Below are positions 1 to 8,304 of a DNA stretch of 64,000 nucleotides, in pieces; positions within the stretch are counted from its first letter, which is position 1, and the number at the start of each line of letters is the position of its first letter. Position numbers and translations under genes: made by a program. The stretch is from NCBI RefSeq assembly GCF_003815675.1, contig NZ_CP033918.1, forward strand, positions 1,488,001 through 1,552,000, read 5' to 3'. Source of the stretch: Chryseobacterium sp. G0186 (GTDB lineage Bacteria > Bacteroidota > Bacteroidia > Flavobacteriales > Weeksellaceae). The notes below the pieces were generated by a model, which searched no databases, had not been told where the DNA came from, and worked only from the letters and a program-made list of their open reading frames with translations.

Positions 1-165
1 GCTTAAAACAAAGAACAGGTCAACACCGGTCCATCCAAACTTCCCTACAGTTTCAATCCAGACAGGATGCTTAAAAGCACGATAATGGTATAGTAAAACC
101 AGTATAATAGCTAAGGCCCGCAGGTGATCCAGTCCGTAAAGTCTTTCAGGTCGTTCTGTTGTCAT
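1..165 (-). CDS. Acyltransferase family 3 (OafA/YrhL-like), N-terminal fragment
   Basis: The window edge cuts this gene; only the first 55 codons are visible, read from an ATG at 165. The fragment has the signature start of membrane O-acyltransferases of family 3: a short polar N-terminus, then LDHLRALAIILVLLYHY, with the R and H typical of the first transmembrane segment, and later GVDLFFVLS, the usual second conserved block (normally GVxLFFVLSGF). These integral inner-membrane enzymes move acyl groups onto surface sugars or lipids. The substrate cannot be told from the fragment. It is transcribed away from the LytS-type kinase gene. Confidence 0.85.
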   Translation of the reverse strand, partial: MTTERPERLYGLDHLRALAIILVLLYHYRAFKHPVWIETVGKFGWTGVDLFFVLS

Positions 166-337
166 ATTTTTTTTCGACAAATATTATTAAATCCTTTCAT
201 GTTTTTTACCTGGAAGTTCAAAAAGCACCCAATCTAATGTGAATGGTAAAATAGGCTGTACGCATGCAGATAGATGGTATCTGTCATTATTTTGCTGTAT
301 TTGACCACACTCCTGTTTACAATACCGTAAGTTTCCC

Positions 338-345
338 TATTTTTG
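338..345 (+). promoter_or_regulatory. Bacteroidota -7 box TATTTTTG before the sensor kinase
   Basis: An exact TAnnTTTG element. The expected start site, about 6-7 bases downstream, falls on or beside the ATGs at 349 and 352, so a leaderless or near-leaderless mRNA is possible. There is no clear -33 TTG; TTT is at the expected place. Confidence 0.45.
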
Positions 346-348
346 AAG

Positions 349-1413
349 ATGATGAAAAACGGAACAGGAACTCAAATCAGGCAAACTCTATACTTCCAGT
401 TATTCTTCTGGATTGCCTTATTCTTGTTTGGAATTGCCAAAAGCTATGGTGAATATAGTGACGGAGTTTTCAAGGAACTGGTGATCTACAATTTTTGTCA
501 TTGGATTTTTCAGATTCTGGGAGCTAATTTCATCTATTATATTCTGATCAGACATTTTTTTGACAAAAAGCAATATGTTAAGTTCTCAGTATTCCTGATC
601 ATAAGCCTTTACATCCTTTCGGTAATCAACAGGATCTTTATTGTCTATATGGCGGAACCTTTTTTTGTGAATGAGCCCAAAGACAGCCTTGTCAGTATTT
701 TTACAGATATCAGGTATCTCTTTCTTCACTATACATTTTCTATCATCAGTGGCACCTTTATCTTTATTTCGATCATGTTTATCATACGGTATAAAGATGA
801 AAAGGAAAATACGATACAACTGCAAAAGGAGAAGACCGAACTGGAATTGAAATCCCTTAAATCACAGTTGAATCCTCATTTTCTGTTTAATACATTAAAT
901 AATATTTACTCCCTTTCAATCAGCAATTCTGACAAGACTTCCCAATCCATCAGCCAGTTATCGGATATTTTAGATTATATCTTGTATAAAGGACAGAAAA
1001 AGTGGGTATCTATCGCCGATGAGCTTACTATTATTGATCATTATATTGCCCTGGAAAGTCTTCGTTATCCTGATAAAAGGTTAAAAGTATCTAAGCAGAT
1101 CATGTTACAATCCGCTAATTCCATTCCACCACTGCTCTATCTTACCCTTGTGGAAAATGCTTTTAAGCATGGTGCCGGAAAAAGTTCAGGACAGACAGAA
1201 ATAAAAATAATCATGGAAACCAATGCCAAGCAATCCATTTTCAAAATTGAAAATACTTTTGAGTATGATACTCACCAAAATGAAAAAGCAATTGGCTTAC
1301 AGAATATTAAAAAACAGCTCCAATATCATTATCACGAACATTTTACATTTAATATTTCCCAGGAAAACAATATTTTTAATGTTGAAATAATTACCCCTTC
1401 ACAATATGATTAA
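349..1413 (+). CDS. LytS/YehU-type sensor histidine kinase
   Basis: Membrane sensor kinase that should phosphorylate the response regulator overlapping its 3' end. The N-terminal ~150 residues hold about four hydrophobic segments (e.g. FQLFFWIALFLFGI, FIFISIMFII), followed by a short charged helix. Then comes the His_kinase domain with QLNPHFLFNTLNN (phospho-acceptor His near residue 177) and the ATP-binding N-box VENAFKHG. No periplasmic sensing domain is visible, as usual for this family in Bacteroidota. A TTG at 343 is in frame, but ATG 349 or 352 is the more likely start. The stimulus is unknown. Confidence 0.9.
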   Translation: MMKNGTGTQIRQTLYFQLFFWIALFLFGIAKSYGEYSDGVFKELVIYNFCHWIFQILGANFIYYILIRHFFDKKQYVKFSVFLIISLYILSVINRIFIVYMAEPFFVNEPKDSLVSIFTDIRYLFLHYTFSIISGTFIFISIMFIIRYKDEKENTIQLQKEKTELELKSLKSQLNPHFLFNTLNNIYSLSISNSDKTSQSISQLSDILDYILYKGQKKWVSIADELTIIDHYIALESLRYPDKRLKVSKQIMLQSANSIPPLLYLTLVENAFKHGAGKSSGQTEIKIIMETNAKQSIFKIENTFEYDTHQNEKAIGLQNIKKQLQYHYHEHFTFNISQENNIFNVEIITPSQYD

Positions 1414-2101
1414 CTGTATCATTGTAGATGATGAACCCCTGGCAGCCCGATTACTGGAAAATCATATTTCCAAGATTGATCATTTGAAACTGGCAGGAAA
1501 GGCTGAAAATGCCATGGAAGCTTATCAGTTGCTTCAGAACCAATCTGTAGATCTGATGTTTCTCGATATTCAGATGCCGCACCTGAACGGAATTGATTTC
1601 CTAAGATCGCTTTCCCAAAAACCAAAGACTATCTTCACCACTGCCTATCGTGATTTTGCCATTCAAGGCTTTGAGCTGGAAGCTGTAGATTATCTTTTGA
1701 AGCCCATTACCTTTGAACGCTTTTTCAAATCTGTAGAACGTATACTGAGAAATTCTGATCATAAGGATGATTTTATTATTCTTAAAACAGAGGGAATGCA
1801 ACGAAAAATTGATCTTTCAGAAATAGTTTATATTGAAAGCCAGGGAAATGACATCAAGGTGACACTGGCCAACCATTTGAGTTTTATTTCAAAAAATAAA
1901 ATAGCAGACTTGGAATCTACTCTTGCATCTAAGGGGTTTGTGAGGATTCACAGGTCTTTCATGATCAATACTGAATGTGTCACTGCTTTCAATAACAACG
2001 AGGTTCATCTGAGTGACTATAAAATTCCGGTCGGAAGAAGTTACAAAATTGAATTCGATCGTTTTATCAATATTATTTCTAAACGATCTCTTAATAAATA
2101 G
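1406..2101 (+). CDS. LytTR-family response regulator
   Basis: DNA-binding response regulator of 231 residues. The receiver domain (residues ~1-120) has the acidic pair DD8-9, phospho-acceptor Asp in MFLDIQMP (about residue 54) and the conserved Lys in YLLKP. A LytTR DNA-binding domain follows (about 135-231; IVYIESQGND, FVRIHRSFMIN). Its ATG overlaps the kinase stop by 8 bases, so the two are almost certainly co-transcribed and form a cognate pair. LytTR regulators usually control export, adhesion or metabolism genes near them; no target site was identified here. Confidence 0.92.
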   Translation: MINCIIVDDEPLAARLLENHISKIDHLKLAGKAENAMEAYQLLQNQSVDLMFLDIQMPHLNGIDFLRSLSQKPKTIFTTAYRDFAIQGFELEAVDYLLKPITFERFFKSVERILRNSDHKDDFIILKTEGMQRKIDLSEIVYIESQGNDIKVTLANHLSFISKNKIADLESTLASKGFVRIHRSFMINTECVTAFNNNEVHLSDYKIPVGRSYKIEFDRFINIISKRSLNK

Positions 2102-2204
2102 AAAAATTCATCTTTTCATAATCAACGAAGAATTAATTGATTATCTTTAACTAAAAGCAAATATGATATGCTTTTGAAGTGTATTCAATTACAAACCTTG
2201 AAAT

Positions 2205-2687
2205 ATGAAACATAGATTCTTTGTTCCGTTCCTTTTAATCGTATTGTCCTGTTTACCATATACAAGCATTTTTTCACAATCAAAGCCCTATACACCGGTA
2301 TCACAGGAACTATACAATACCATAATGAAAAAAGACAGTATTCTTTTTGATGCAGCCAATTCAGGGAATATTGAAAAACTTAAAACTTTTTTTACTGAAG
2401 ATCTTGAATTTTTCCATGATGTTGGTGGTTTAGCAAACTATAAGGAAACTATTGATAATTTCAGTAGAATAGCCAAAAACTATGCATACACCCGAAGAGT
2501 TTTAGTACCAGAATCTACGGAGGTATACCCTATCAAAGATTATGGAGCTATACAAACGGGGGTCCATCAATTTTGCCGTTTGGAAAATGGATCTCTGATT
2601 AATTGCGGAACATTCAAATTTGTTCATGTTTGGAAGCAAACTCCTGATGGATGGAAAATTTCAAGAGTAGTAAGCTATGGTCATTAA
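2205..2687 (+). CDS. Secreted NTF2-like (DUF4440/SnoaL-type) protein
   Basis: 160 residues with a clear Sec signal peptide (hydrophobic stretch ending TSIFSQ) and a small NTF2-like fold: the helix with DSILFDAANSGNIEKLKTFFTEDLEFFHDVGG, then strands ending in FVHVWKQTPDGWKISRVVSYGH, the typical DUF4440 C-terminus. Family members are ligand-binding or small catalytic modules with varied roles; no function can be assigned. It stands alone about 100 bases after the two-component pair and could be a target of it, but nothing in the sequence proves that. Confidence 0.8.
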   Translation: MKHRFFVPFLLIVLSCLPYTSIFSQSKPYTPVSQELYNTIMKKDSILFDAANSGNIEKLKTFFTEDLEFFHDVGGLANYKETIDNFSRIAKNYAYTRRVLVPESTEVYPIKDYGAIQTGVHQFCRLENGSLINCGTFKFVHVWKQTPDGWKISRVVSYGH

Positions 2688-2987
2688 ATTTATTTCTTTT
2701 TTTCATTTTTAAATTATCAACTAAATATCAACGAATTACCGTCGTAAAAAACATTTCTTTGAATAAATTCAATATTTTATAAAAAACTAAACAAATACAA
2801 TTAAAATAACTAATAATCAATACTTTACACCCAAACAAAAATACCATGAATCGCATAACATTCTTCTATGACCCCTCATAGATATTAAAAAAAAGTGTTA
2901 TTTTTGCTTAAATGAATAAAATTGCTTTTTAGTTTTTTTATTAGTAAATTTATGTGCACCAATTTATAAAACATTAAAATTCATCCT
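2688..2987. other. AT-rich intergenic stretch with one -7-like box
   Basis: About 300 bases without a supportable gene. A perfect TAnnTTTG match (TATTTTTG, 2899-2906, plus strand) lies about 80 bases before the next start codon and may be its promoter, though no TTG sits at the right distance. No stable hairpin was seen. Confidence 0.5.
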
Positions 2988-3548
2988 ATGAGAAAAATAA
3001 TTCTACTTATTACATGTATGTTCAGTATTTCAGTTTTCTCTCAGATTAAAGTGTTGAAAAATGAAAGTTTGGTGGAAATCGGCAAAGATAATTCTGTTGG
3101 TTTATATAAAAAAGAAGACAAATTTACAGTCAACTACCAGGATCTGAACACCAGCAACCTGAATACGATCAGATCTTTTTCATTTCAGAACATGAATGGA
3201 GACGTTACAGGGTTATACAAACTTATTATAGATGGCTTCATCTCTGTTCCTGAAGAAAATGTTGTATTGGAGCTTCCCAACGATATTATCGAGCTTCATT
3301 ATGAAAAAAACTATGGACAGCCAACTGTACAGTTTATCCAATACATTAACAAAAACCGTAAGTATGTAGGAAAATCGCAGTTTCTTACCCAAAAACAGGT
3401 TGATAAGGTATTTGGAAGAACCAGTGGTAAATATTCCATGTACGAAAAACCTGCTACAGTTAACCAGGGTACTACAAAAGGAGGTACAAATACAGCTTCT
3501 ACGGGAACTCCTGCATCAGGTGGAAGTAAGAAAAAAGCAAGAAAATAA
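2988..3548 (+). CDS. Secreted protein of unknown function, Ser/Gly/Thr-Lys tail
   Basis: 186 residues with a Sec signal peptide (MRKIILLITCMFSISVFSQ) and a beta-rich middle region. The last ~35 residues are low-complexity (NQGTTKGGTNTASTGTPASG) ending in a basic SKKKARK. The core contains VLELPNDIIELHYEKNYGQPTVQFI, with no motif I recognise. The basic tail is unusual for an exported protein and could bind nucleic acid or anionic surface polymer, which is a guess. A terminator follows directly. Confidence 0.7.
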   Translation: MRKIILLITCMFSISVFSQIKVLKNESLVEIGKDNSVGLYKKEDKFTVNYQDLNTSNLNTIRSFSFQNMNGDVTGLYKLIIDGFISVPEENVVLELPNDIIELHYEKNYGQPTVQFIQYINKNRKYVGKSQFLTQKQVDKVFGRTSGKYSMYEKPATVNQGTTKGGTNTASTGTPASGGSKKKARK

Positions 3549-3570
3549 CTATAATTTAAAAATATTGCGA

Positions 3571-3597
3571 AGCTCATTCCATCGAATGAGTTTTTTT
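3571..3597 (+). terminator. Rho-independent terminator
   Basis: Stem CTCATTC (3573-3579) / GAATGAG (3584-3590), loop CATC, followed by seven T. It ends the preceding secreted-protein gene. The T-tract runs straight into the -7 box of the next gene. Confidence 0.8.
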
Positions 3598-3601
3598 ATT
3601 T

Positions 3602-3609
3602 TATTTTTG
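3602..3609 (+). promoter_or_regulatory. -7 box TATTTTTG of the GldA-like gene
   Basis: An exact TAnnTTTG about 20 bases upstream of the start codon at 3629, abutting the previous terminator. No matching TTG at -33. Confidence 0.55.
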
Positions 3610-3628
3610 CAGAAAGACATTAAAAATT

Positions 3629-4333
3629 ATGCCGCTTCAGATAATCAATTTAACCAAAAATTTTGGTGAGCAGACTGCCCTAAACAACATCAACATTTCC
3701 ATTGATAAAAATGAGATCATCGGTCTTCTGGGTCCTAACGGTGCAGGAAAATCTACCTTGATGAAATCCATTGTAGGGGCACTGAAAATTGATCAGGGAG
3801 AAATTATCTTTAATGGTCTGAATATTTCCGAACATGAAATTCAGAGTAAGAAAAAAATAGGTTTTCTTCCTGAAAACAACCCGCTTTATCTGGAAATGTA
3901 TGTAAAGGAATATCTTCAGTTTGTAGCCAATATCCATAAGATCTCTGAATCCAGGGTAGATGAAGTGATTGAACTGGTAGGAATTACTCCGGAGAAATCA
4001 AAAAGAATCGGACAGCTTTCAAAAGGATATAAACAACGTGTGGGATTGGCTCAGGCTATTATCCATCAACCGGATTTATTGATTCTGGATGAACCTACTA
4101 ATGGACTGGACCCTAATCAAATCCTGGAAATCAGAAATGTAATAAAGGAAATCGGCCAGCAGAAAACAGTTTTGCTTTCTACCCATATTATGCAGGAAGT
4201 TGAGGCACTTTGCTCTAGGGTCATTCTTATTCATAAAGGAAATATTCTTCAGGACTGCCCTATTGATGAATTTAAGGGGAAATTTGATAGTCTGGAAGAA
4301 GCCTTTGCTAGCTATACTGCTATTTCAAACTAG
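3629..4333 (+). CDS. gldA: ABC transporter ATP-binding protein, GldA-like
   Basis: Cytoplasmic ATPase subunit of 234 residues. Visible motifs: Walker A GPNGAGKST (about residue 35), Q-loop region KIGFLPENNPLYLEMYV, signature LSKGYKQRVGLAQ, Walker B LLILDEPTNGLDP and switch LSTHIM. The sequence is of the GldA type (gliding-motility ABC exporter of Flavobacteriia), whose partners are the permeases GldF and GldG. In gliding species these are separate; no permease gene lies beside this one. Chryseobacterium is generally non-gliding, so the physiological role may be another export task. The gene symbol reflects family resemblance only. Confidence 0.75.
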   Translation: MPLQIINLTKNFGEQTALNNINISIDKNEIIGLLGPNGAGKSTLMKSIVGALKIDQGEIIFNGLNISEHEIQSKKKIGFLPENNPLYLEMYVKEYLQFVANIHKISESRVDEVIELVGITPEKSKRIGQLSKGYKQRVGLAQAIIHQPDLLILDEPTNGLDPNQILEIRNVIKEIGQQKTVLLSTHIMQEVEALCSRVILIHKGNILQDCPIDEFKGKFDSLEEAFASYTAISN

Positions 4334-4410
4334 ACTCATCCATTTAATCATTAAAAACCAATCACTTTCAACACATTATAACATTAATGCCACGATTGGA
4401 AATGAAAAAG

Positions 4411-4466
4411 ATTCCCCTCTTCTGGAGGGGTGACGAAAATTCAAAGGATTTTTGACGGGGTGGTTT
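4411..4466 (+). repeat. Dispersed intergenic repeat R1, copy A
   Basis: Shares the core GGGTGACGAAAATTC, then a GATTTTTGACGGGGTGG block, with copies at 36472 and 6092. The middle is a weak palindrome (AAAATTC / GAATTTT in the best copy). It lies between the GldA-like gene and a small secreted-protein gene. Confidence 0.7.
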
Positions 4467-4551
4467 TACAATGCTCTAAATTTAAATCTCCCCATACAAT
4501 AATGGCGTTATATTTGATGGAACTCAAAAAGTAACCAATAACCATTATACT

Positions 4552-4992
4552 ATGATTAAGTATTTTCTTTTAGGAGCATTTTCCCTAGCTCAATTTTCTT
4601 TTGTTTATGCTAAAGAAATCCCCAATGATTCAAAGGCTGACAATGCTGTTTACCATTCTACTTTTCAAAAGGTACCCAAAACAGTCATTATTAAAACCAA
4701 AAAATTTAAGATCAGAATTGATAAGCAACCTAATGGTAAATATCTTTATCAGTCCTGGAATTCCAATGCTAAAATAACGGCTAAACCAAGTATGATTATC
4801 AGTGATGGGGAACTGATTCCTGATGGATCAGGAGGAAATTATTATATCAACTTCAATAATGAGGGCCACAGCTATCAGGTCTGGAGAAATTACCTTACTG
4901 ATTCTGCCCAAAAAGCCCCTTATACATTAGTAGTTTTTGATAGTAATGATCAGGAAATTGTACGTCAGGACGGACAGGTAGTAAAAAATTAA
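4552..4992 (+). CDS. Small secreted protein of unknown function
   Basis: 146 residues with a Sec signal peptide ending near FVYAKE. The mature part is beta-rich and basic early on (TVIIKTKKFKIRIDKQPNGKYLYQSWN), then GNYYINFNNEGHSYQVWRNYL, and ends DQEIVRQDGQVVKN. It resembles the many small periplasmic beta-proteins of Chryseobacterium, but I recognise no named family. It follows a dispersed repeat and has no obvious operon partner. Confidence 0.7.
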   Translation: MIKYFLLGAFSLAQFSFVYAKEIPNDSKADNAVYHSTFQKVPKTVIIKTKKFKIRIDKQPNGKYLYQSWNSNAKITAKPSMIISDGELIPDGSGGNYYINFNNEGHSYQVWRNYLTDSAQKAPYTLVVFDSNDQEIVRQDGQVVKN

Positions 4993-5076
4993 TTATATAT
5001 TTAAACAGGAGCTGGAAAAGACAGATTCTACTTCAATGATTTGATAGTGAAAACTTTCTTTTCCGGTTTCTTTTTT

Positions 5077-5877
5077 TTAGGTTCCGGCCTGCCTTAGTTC
5101 TGTAAGGAAACGGCTGTTATCATAGCTTTCTTTTGCTGCTTCATAACCGATAGCAAAGATCTGTTCCAGACGGTCTTTCCCACGTTCAAACGTTCCATAG
5201 GTAGCCAGTTTTTGGGAGGAAATAAACCAATCACAGTAATCGAATTTCACTTTTTCTATTCTATAGGAAAGGAGGTCATAAGAACGGGAAACAATAGCCT
5301 TAATTGAGTTCAGATCCTTGATCTTGGCATCATTGGGCGGTGATACAAATACTCCAATAAGCTGGTCGCATTCATCTCTGATGATATCTGCAGGAAAGTT
5401 ATTCAAAACTCCTCCGTCACAATACATTTCATCTCCAATAATATAAGGTGTGGTAATTCCGGGGATGGAACATGAGGCAATAATAGCATCCACCACCTCA
5501 AAGTTCTTGTCAAATATTTTCTGAGTTCCACCCACCAGTTCTGTGGCTACAATTCTCAATTCAATATCCAAATCTCCCAATTTCATATCCTGAAAAATAG
5601 GTTTCAGATAATTTCTGAAAATAATTGAAGAAACCAATCCCGGTTGGTTAAAGGTAAAATGTTTCCAATTGAAAAAATAAACGGAGTTGAAGAATTCAAG
5701 AATTTCCTCAGGCGTTTTTCCTATGGCATGCAGACATCCGACAATAGACCCTGCACTACAGCACGATAGAATATCAATTTCTATATTTTTCTCTTGTAAG
5801 AATTTTAATACCCCCGCATGAGCGATGCCCTTGGTACCGCCACCTGACAAAACAAGTCCTACTTTCTCAAAATTCAT
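5077..5877 (-). CDS. Patatin-like phospholipase
   Basis: Cytoplasmic patatin-type acyl hydrolase of 266 residues. The oxyanion-hole loop SGGGTKGIAHAG is at residues 11-22. The nucleophile elbow reads SCCSAGS, so Ser41 is in x-x-S-x-G context with Cys where the family usually has Gly (GxSxG). The second catalytic residue is Asp in YCDGGVLNNFP. Family members cleave acyl chains from phospholipids or other lipid esters. There is no signal peptide. Monocistronic by spacing, convergent with the upstream small secreted-protein gene. Confidence 0.88.
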   Translation of the reverse strand: MNFEKVGLVLSGGGTKGIAHAGVLKFLQEKNIEIDILSCCSAGSIVGCLHAIGKTPEEILEFFNSVYFFNWKHFTFNQPGLVSSIIFRNYLKPIFQDMKLGDLDIELRIVATELVGGTQKIFDKNFEVVDAIIASCSIPGITTPYIIGDEMYCDGGVLNNFPADIIRDECDQLIGVFVSPPNDAKIKDLNSIKAIVSRSYDLLSYRIEKVKFDYCDWFISSQKLATYGTFERGKDRLEQIFAIGYEAAKESYDNSRFLTELRQAGT

Positions 5878-6200
5878 AGAATAAATGTAAGAAAACAGCT
5901 TGAGATAATCAGGTTAATTTTTATAAATATGTCAATTTTAAAATTATTTTAATAAAAACCCGCTTTAAAGCACCTGAAATTTTAACATAAAATAAGAAAA
6001 CACTTAAATTTCAACATATTATTCCATGATACAATAAAAATGCTACTATATTCTTGAAAATCTACAGTTCAATGAAAGCTGTAAAAATTTTTCTATTCCT
6101 GAACGGTGGAGAAAATTCAAGGCATGTTTGATAGACTGGTTGCAGGAATACATTCTTAAACTTACTTAACTTAACTCATTATAAAATTCATCAACATCTT
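5878..6200. other. Intergenic region with a degenerate R1 repeat
   Basis: Roughly 320 bases between two minus-strand genes, very AT-rich. The only structure recognised is a degenerate dispersed repeat at 6092-6146 and a weak TACATTTA -7-like box on the minus strand before the patatin gene. No reading frame looks real. Confidence 0.5.
6092..6146 (+). repeat. Dispersed intergenic repeat R1, copy C (degenerate)
   Basis: Matches the R1 core as CGGTGGAGAAAATTCAAGG, then TGTTTGATAGACTGGTTGC, compared with the cleaner copies at 4411 and 36472. The GGAGGGGTGG part has decayed. Confidence 0.5.
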
Positions 6201-6243
6201 AAAAAATACGCCCAAAAACATTCAGTGAATATTCATGGGCGTA
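6201..6243 (-). terminator. Terminator of the S9 peptidase gene
   Basis: Read on the minus strand: stem TACGCCCA / TGGGCGTA (6236-6243 with 6207-6214), a 21-base loop, then six T (6206-6201). Confidence 0.8.
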
Positions 6244-6276
6244 CTATATTTCGGTTGCTATCTCAGCTTAACCAAT

Positions 6277-8220
6277 TTATTTTAACAGGTATTCCTGCAT
6301 AAATCTGATCATGGCCAGACGCTGGAAATCTACATTTTCTTTTTTTCTGAATCCATGGCCTTCATTCTTGGCTTCAAGATACCACACCGTTTTTCCCTGC
6401 GCCTTTAGTTTATCACGCATTTGTATTGCTTCAGAAACAGGAACTCTCGGATCATTGGTTCCCTGTACAATAAACATTGGTTTTTTAATCTTGTCAATAT
6501 TATTCAGAGGGGCGATCTTGGTGAAAAATTCAGCCATTTTAGGAATTCTTTCATCACCATACTCTACTCTTCTCAGATCACGTCTGTATTCTTCTGTATT
6601 TTTAAGGAATGTATTGAAATCTGAAATTCCTACAATATCCATTGAACATCTGATTCTGTCAGCATATTCATAGGCTGTAGCCAGCGTCATAAATCCACCA
6701 TAGCTTCCTCCGGTGATCATAATTCTATCCTTATCCAGTTCAGGTTGCTGAGCAATCCAGTCCAATAAAGCTCCGATATCTTTCACAGAATTCATTCTCA
6801 GATATCCGTTATCTGCGGCAATATAGGTTTTACCGAATCCCGAAGATCCTCTTACATTAGGATAAATTAAGGCGATTCCCATTTCATTGGAAAAGAAGTT
6901 TGATCCTCCCAAAGAACTCGCCATAGATTGTCCCTCAGGTCCACCATGAATGGAGATCAATACAGGTCTTTTTCCGGTGAACTTTGCCGGTGCCGGATAA
7001 TAAAATCCAGAGATCTTCAATCCGTCAAAGCTTTTCCAGTCGATCAATTTAGGAATTGCCATATCTGCCGGTTGCATTTCTCCCAGCTCACTTTCAGTCC
7101 ATCGTTCAATGTTTTGGGAAGCCAGATCCAATTTATAGATATCAGAACCTGAATTCGCCGCAGATTGAGAGAAATAAAGAGATTTCCCATCTCCGGAGAA
7201 TTTACTGTCTCCAATTCCTCCTATCGGAATTTTACTTACAGGCGTATATTTTTGGGTATTGGCATCCAGAATATACATTTTATTGATCCCGCTTTCATTG
7301 GTAATAAAAGCAAGTTTAGATTTATCCTTAGACAAATCATACCTTTCTACATTCCATGGAATAGAAGAGGTCAGGTAATTGATTTTTTTCGTTTTTAAAT
7401 TCAATATGGCTAATCGGCTAAACTCATTATCACGATCTGTAACGTAATAGATTTCATCTGAATTTTTCCCAAATGAAGCATTAAGCTGAACCACGCCTTT
7501 CTCCGTTCTGTCTGTAATGGGTTCCAGTTTTTTAGTTTCCAGATCATACATATACAGATAAGAATCGTTAGCAGAAACATACTCTGTAATCAGCAGTTTT
7601 TTATTATCATCAGAAATATCAGTGATTCCCCAGCCCCCTCCTTTCAATTCCAAAATAGATTGGACTTCTTCAGGCTTTAAAGGGTTCATGTAATAAATAT
7701 CACGGTCTCCACCATTTCTTTTTGTAGAGGTAAAATAAAACCCGGATCCGTCTTTTTTCCATGTGGCACCACCGTTTTGAGATCTGCCACCATCAGTAAG
7801 AAGCTTAGACTCCATTGTTTTTAGATCCAGCTTGTAAAGCTGTCCGAATTCATTTCCACCTATATCTTTTGAATACACAAGATACTCTCCTTTTGTAGGT
7901 TCATAGGAAGCTGTATTCACAGGTTCATCAAAGAATGTGATCTGCTTTCTGGCCCCCATCGGTGTAATAATTTTATGAAGCTGATTGGTAGAACCAAAAC
8001 GGGTTACGGCAATCATCTCCTTACCATTGGGATGAATGTCTGCCAGGCCTGCATTTCTTCCTTCTGAATATTTTTTAATAGCTTGACTTAGGGCCTTGGG
8101 AATAGGCAAAATATTTTCTGCAATAAGATTTTCATTGGGGGTTACAAACTCATTCTTATTCTGTGCCTGGGTAAATATTCCCGCCAGCATTAAAAGAGCT
8201 ATGATAGATTTATTTCTCAT
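6277..8220 (-). CDS. S9-family serine peptidase (prolyl oligopeptidase type)
   Basis: Exported peptidase of 647 residues. After a signal peptide (IIALLMLAGIFTQAQ) comes a beta-propeller (about 40-400, with WD-like blocks such as SPDG/GDGKSLYFS) and a C-terminal alpha/beta-hydrolase domain. The nucleophile is Ser506 in GGSYGGFM; the acid is in GTNDPRVP and the His in NEGHGF. This is the acylaminoacyl-peptidase/DPP-like layout, cleaving short peptides in the periplasm. A second member of the family lies at 46202. Bacteroidota often carry several such peptidases for peptide utilisation. Confidence 0.9.
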   Translation of the reverse strand: MRNKSIIALLMLAGIFTQAQNKNEFVTPNENLIAENILPIPKALSQAIKKYSEGRNAGLADIHPNGKEMIAVTRFGSTNQLHKIITPMGARKQITFFDEPVNTASYEPTKGEYLVYSKDIGGNEFGQLYKLDLKTMESKLLTDGGRSQNGGATWKKDGSGFYFTSTKRNGGDRDIYYMNPLKPEEVQSILELKGGGWGITDISDDNKKLLITEYVSANDSYLYMYDLETKKLEPITDRTEKGVVQLNASFGKNSDEIYYVTDRDNEFSRLAILNLKTKKINYLTSSIPWNVERYDLSKDKSKLAFITNESGINKMYILDANTQKYTPVSKIPIGGIGDSKFSGDGKSLYFSQSAANSGSDIYKLDLASQNIERWTESELGEMQPADMAIPKLIDWKSFDGLKISGFYYPAPAKFTGKRPVLISIHGGPEGQSMASSLGGSNFFSNEMGIALIYPNVRGSSGFGKTYIAADNGYLRMNSVKDIGALLDWIAQQPELDKDRIMITGGSYGGFMTLATAYEYADRIRCSMDIVGISDFNTFLKNTEEYRRDLRRVEYGDERIPKMAEFFTKIAPLNNIDKIKKPMFIVQGTNDPRVPVSEAIQMRDKLKAQGKTVWYLEAKNEGHGFRKKENVDFQRLAMIRFMQEYLLK

Positions 8221-8253
8221 GTTAAATTTTTACCGAAATTAGTTATTTTTCAC

Positions 8254-8280
8254 AAAAAAACCACAGAGAAAATTCTGTGG
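8254..8280 (-). terminator. Rho-independent terminator
   Basis: On the minus strand CCACAGA / TCTGTGG stem with loop ATTTTC, then seven T. Ends the small secreted-protein gene at 8305. Confidence 0.8.
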
Positions 8281-8304
8281 CTATGAGATTAAAATATATG
8301 TATT

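Noticed and set aside
264..452. Short plus-strand frame before the sensor kinase
   Set aside because: Overlaps the kinase start in another frame and has no signal or domain features.
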